From Synanceia verrucosa (Eukaryota; Chordata; Actinopteri; Perciformes; Synanceiidae), in assembly GCA_029721515.1 (NCBI GenBank), contig CM056559.1, positions 19,199,479 through 19,263,478 on the forward strand: DNA of 64,000 bases, read 5' to 3'. The stretch's first letter is position 1. Each line of letters opens with the position of its first letter. Below, one piece after another: positions 63,903 to 64,000 of the stretch. The notes under the pieces were generated by a model. The model made no database searches and was not told the DNA's origin. It saw only the letters and a list, made by a program, of their open reading frames with translations. A program made the translations under genes and the position numbers.

Positions 63903-64000
63903 TTAGTTGTTTTTAAAACCAAAAGTGCCTTGTGCCAGCGTTTTGGCCTATTTTGAGTCTTATTTCTTGACCTACAGAATATTTTTTACCATGTCTCAAA
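63903..64000 (+). repeat. Dispersed repeat upstream of TAAR1-like copy B, cut by window edge
   Basis: Starts GTTAGTTGTTTTTAAAACCA and continues AAGTGCCTTGTGCCAGCGTT, the same as upstream of copy A. Only the first 100 bp are in the window. Confidence 0.7.

Overview
The window is nuclear DNA of a teleost fish, probably a percomorph. This rests on the intronless trace amine-associated receptor (TAAR) genes, which fish amplify in tandem, and on a dense fish-type mix of transposable elements: Tc1-like elements, L2-, Rex- and RTE-type LINEs, an L1-type LINE, Ty3/Gypsy relics, hAT relics, MITEs and tRNA-derived SINEs. Bacterial features such as operons and ribosome binding sites do not apply.

The gene content is a TAAR cluster with every receptor on the minus strand. 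Five genes (1-931, cut by the window edge; 7504-8514; 20926-21930; 47358-48353; 51216-52235) form one close subfamily. They carry aspartate at both 3.32 and 5.42, the arrangement known from diamine-sensing TAARs, and DRQ in place of the DRY motif. Two further genes (58138-59133 and 62844-63839) are TAAR1-like and about 98% identical in protein. Two TAAR remnants lie at 50824-50992 and 61391-61822. Genes, flanks and remnants together show duplication followed by decay. A short block with an inverted CCAAT box lies 100-150 bp upstream of the start codon in all five members of the large subfamily and is the best promoter candidate here.

The only other substantial open frame is a single-exon gene of about 623 codons (33461-35332, minus). 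I do not recognise its family; it contains eight tandem heptapeptides.

The rest is repeat-derived. From left to right: hAT and Gypsy relics and an RTE LINE with two perfect hairpins (2-6 kb); SINE (7 kb); L1-type LINE with poly(A) tail (9-10.4 kb); Gypsy LTR and gag relic (11-11.7 kb); an intron-containing transposon-like protein relic cut by a Rex-type LINE (12.2-15.7 kb); LINE 3' ends, one with an inverted 5' part (17-18.8 kb); a MITE (19.3 kb); a Gypsy relic cut by a long L2 LINE that itself holds a full-length Tc1 element (24-30.3 kb); an internally deleted Tc1 element (32.3 kb); a second MITE copy, a hAT transposase relic cut by an RTE LINE, and a non-autonomous hAT element with a perfect 8-bp target duplication (36-41 kb); SINEs and MITEs (41-56 kb); a decayed Tc1 element (56.6 kb); Gypsy and helicase-like relics (60-62 kb).

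I found no CRISPR array, no independent tRNA or rRNA gene, and no clear new molecular system. The points most worth following up are the receptor-pocket signature with DRQ, the shared upstream block, the unrecognised 623-codon gene, and a repeat lying directly upstream of both TAAR1-like genes.
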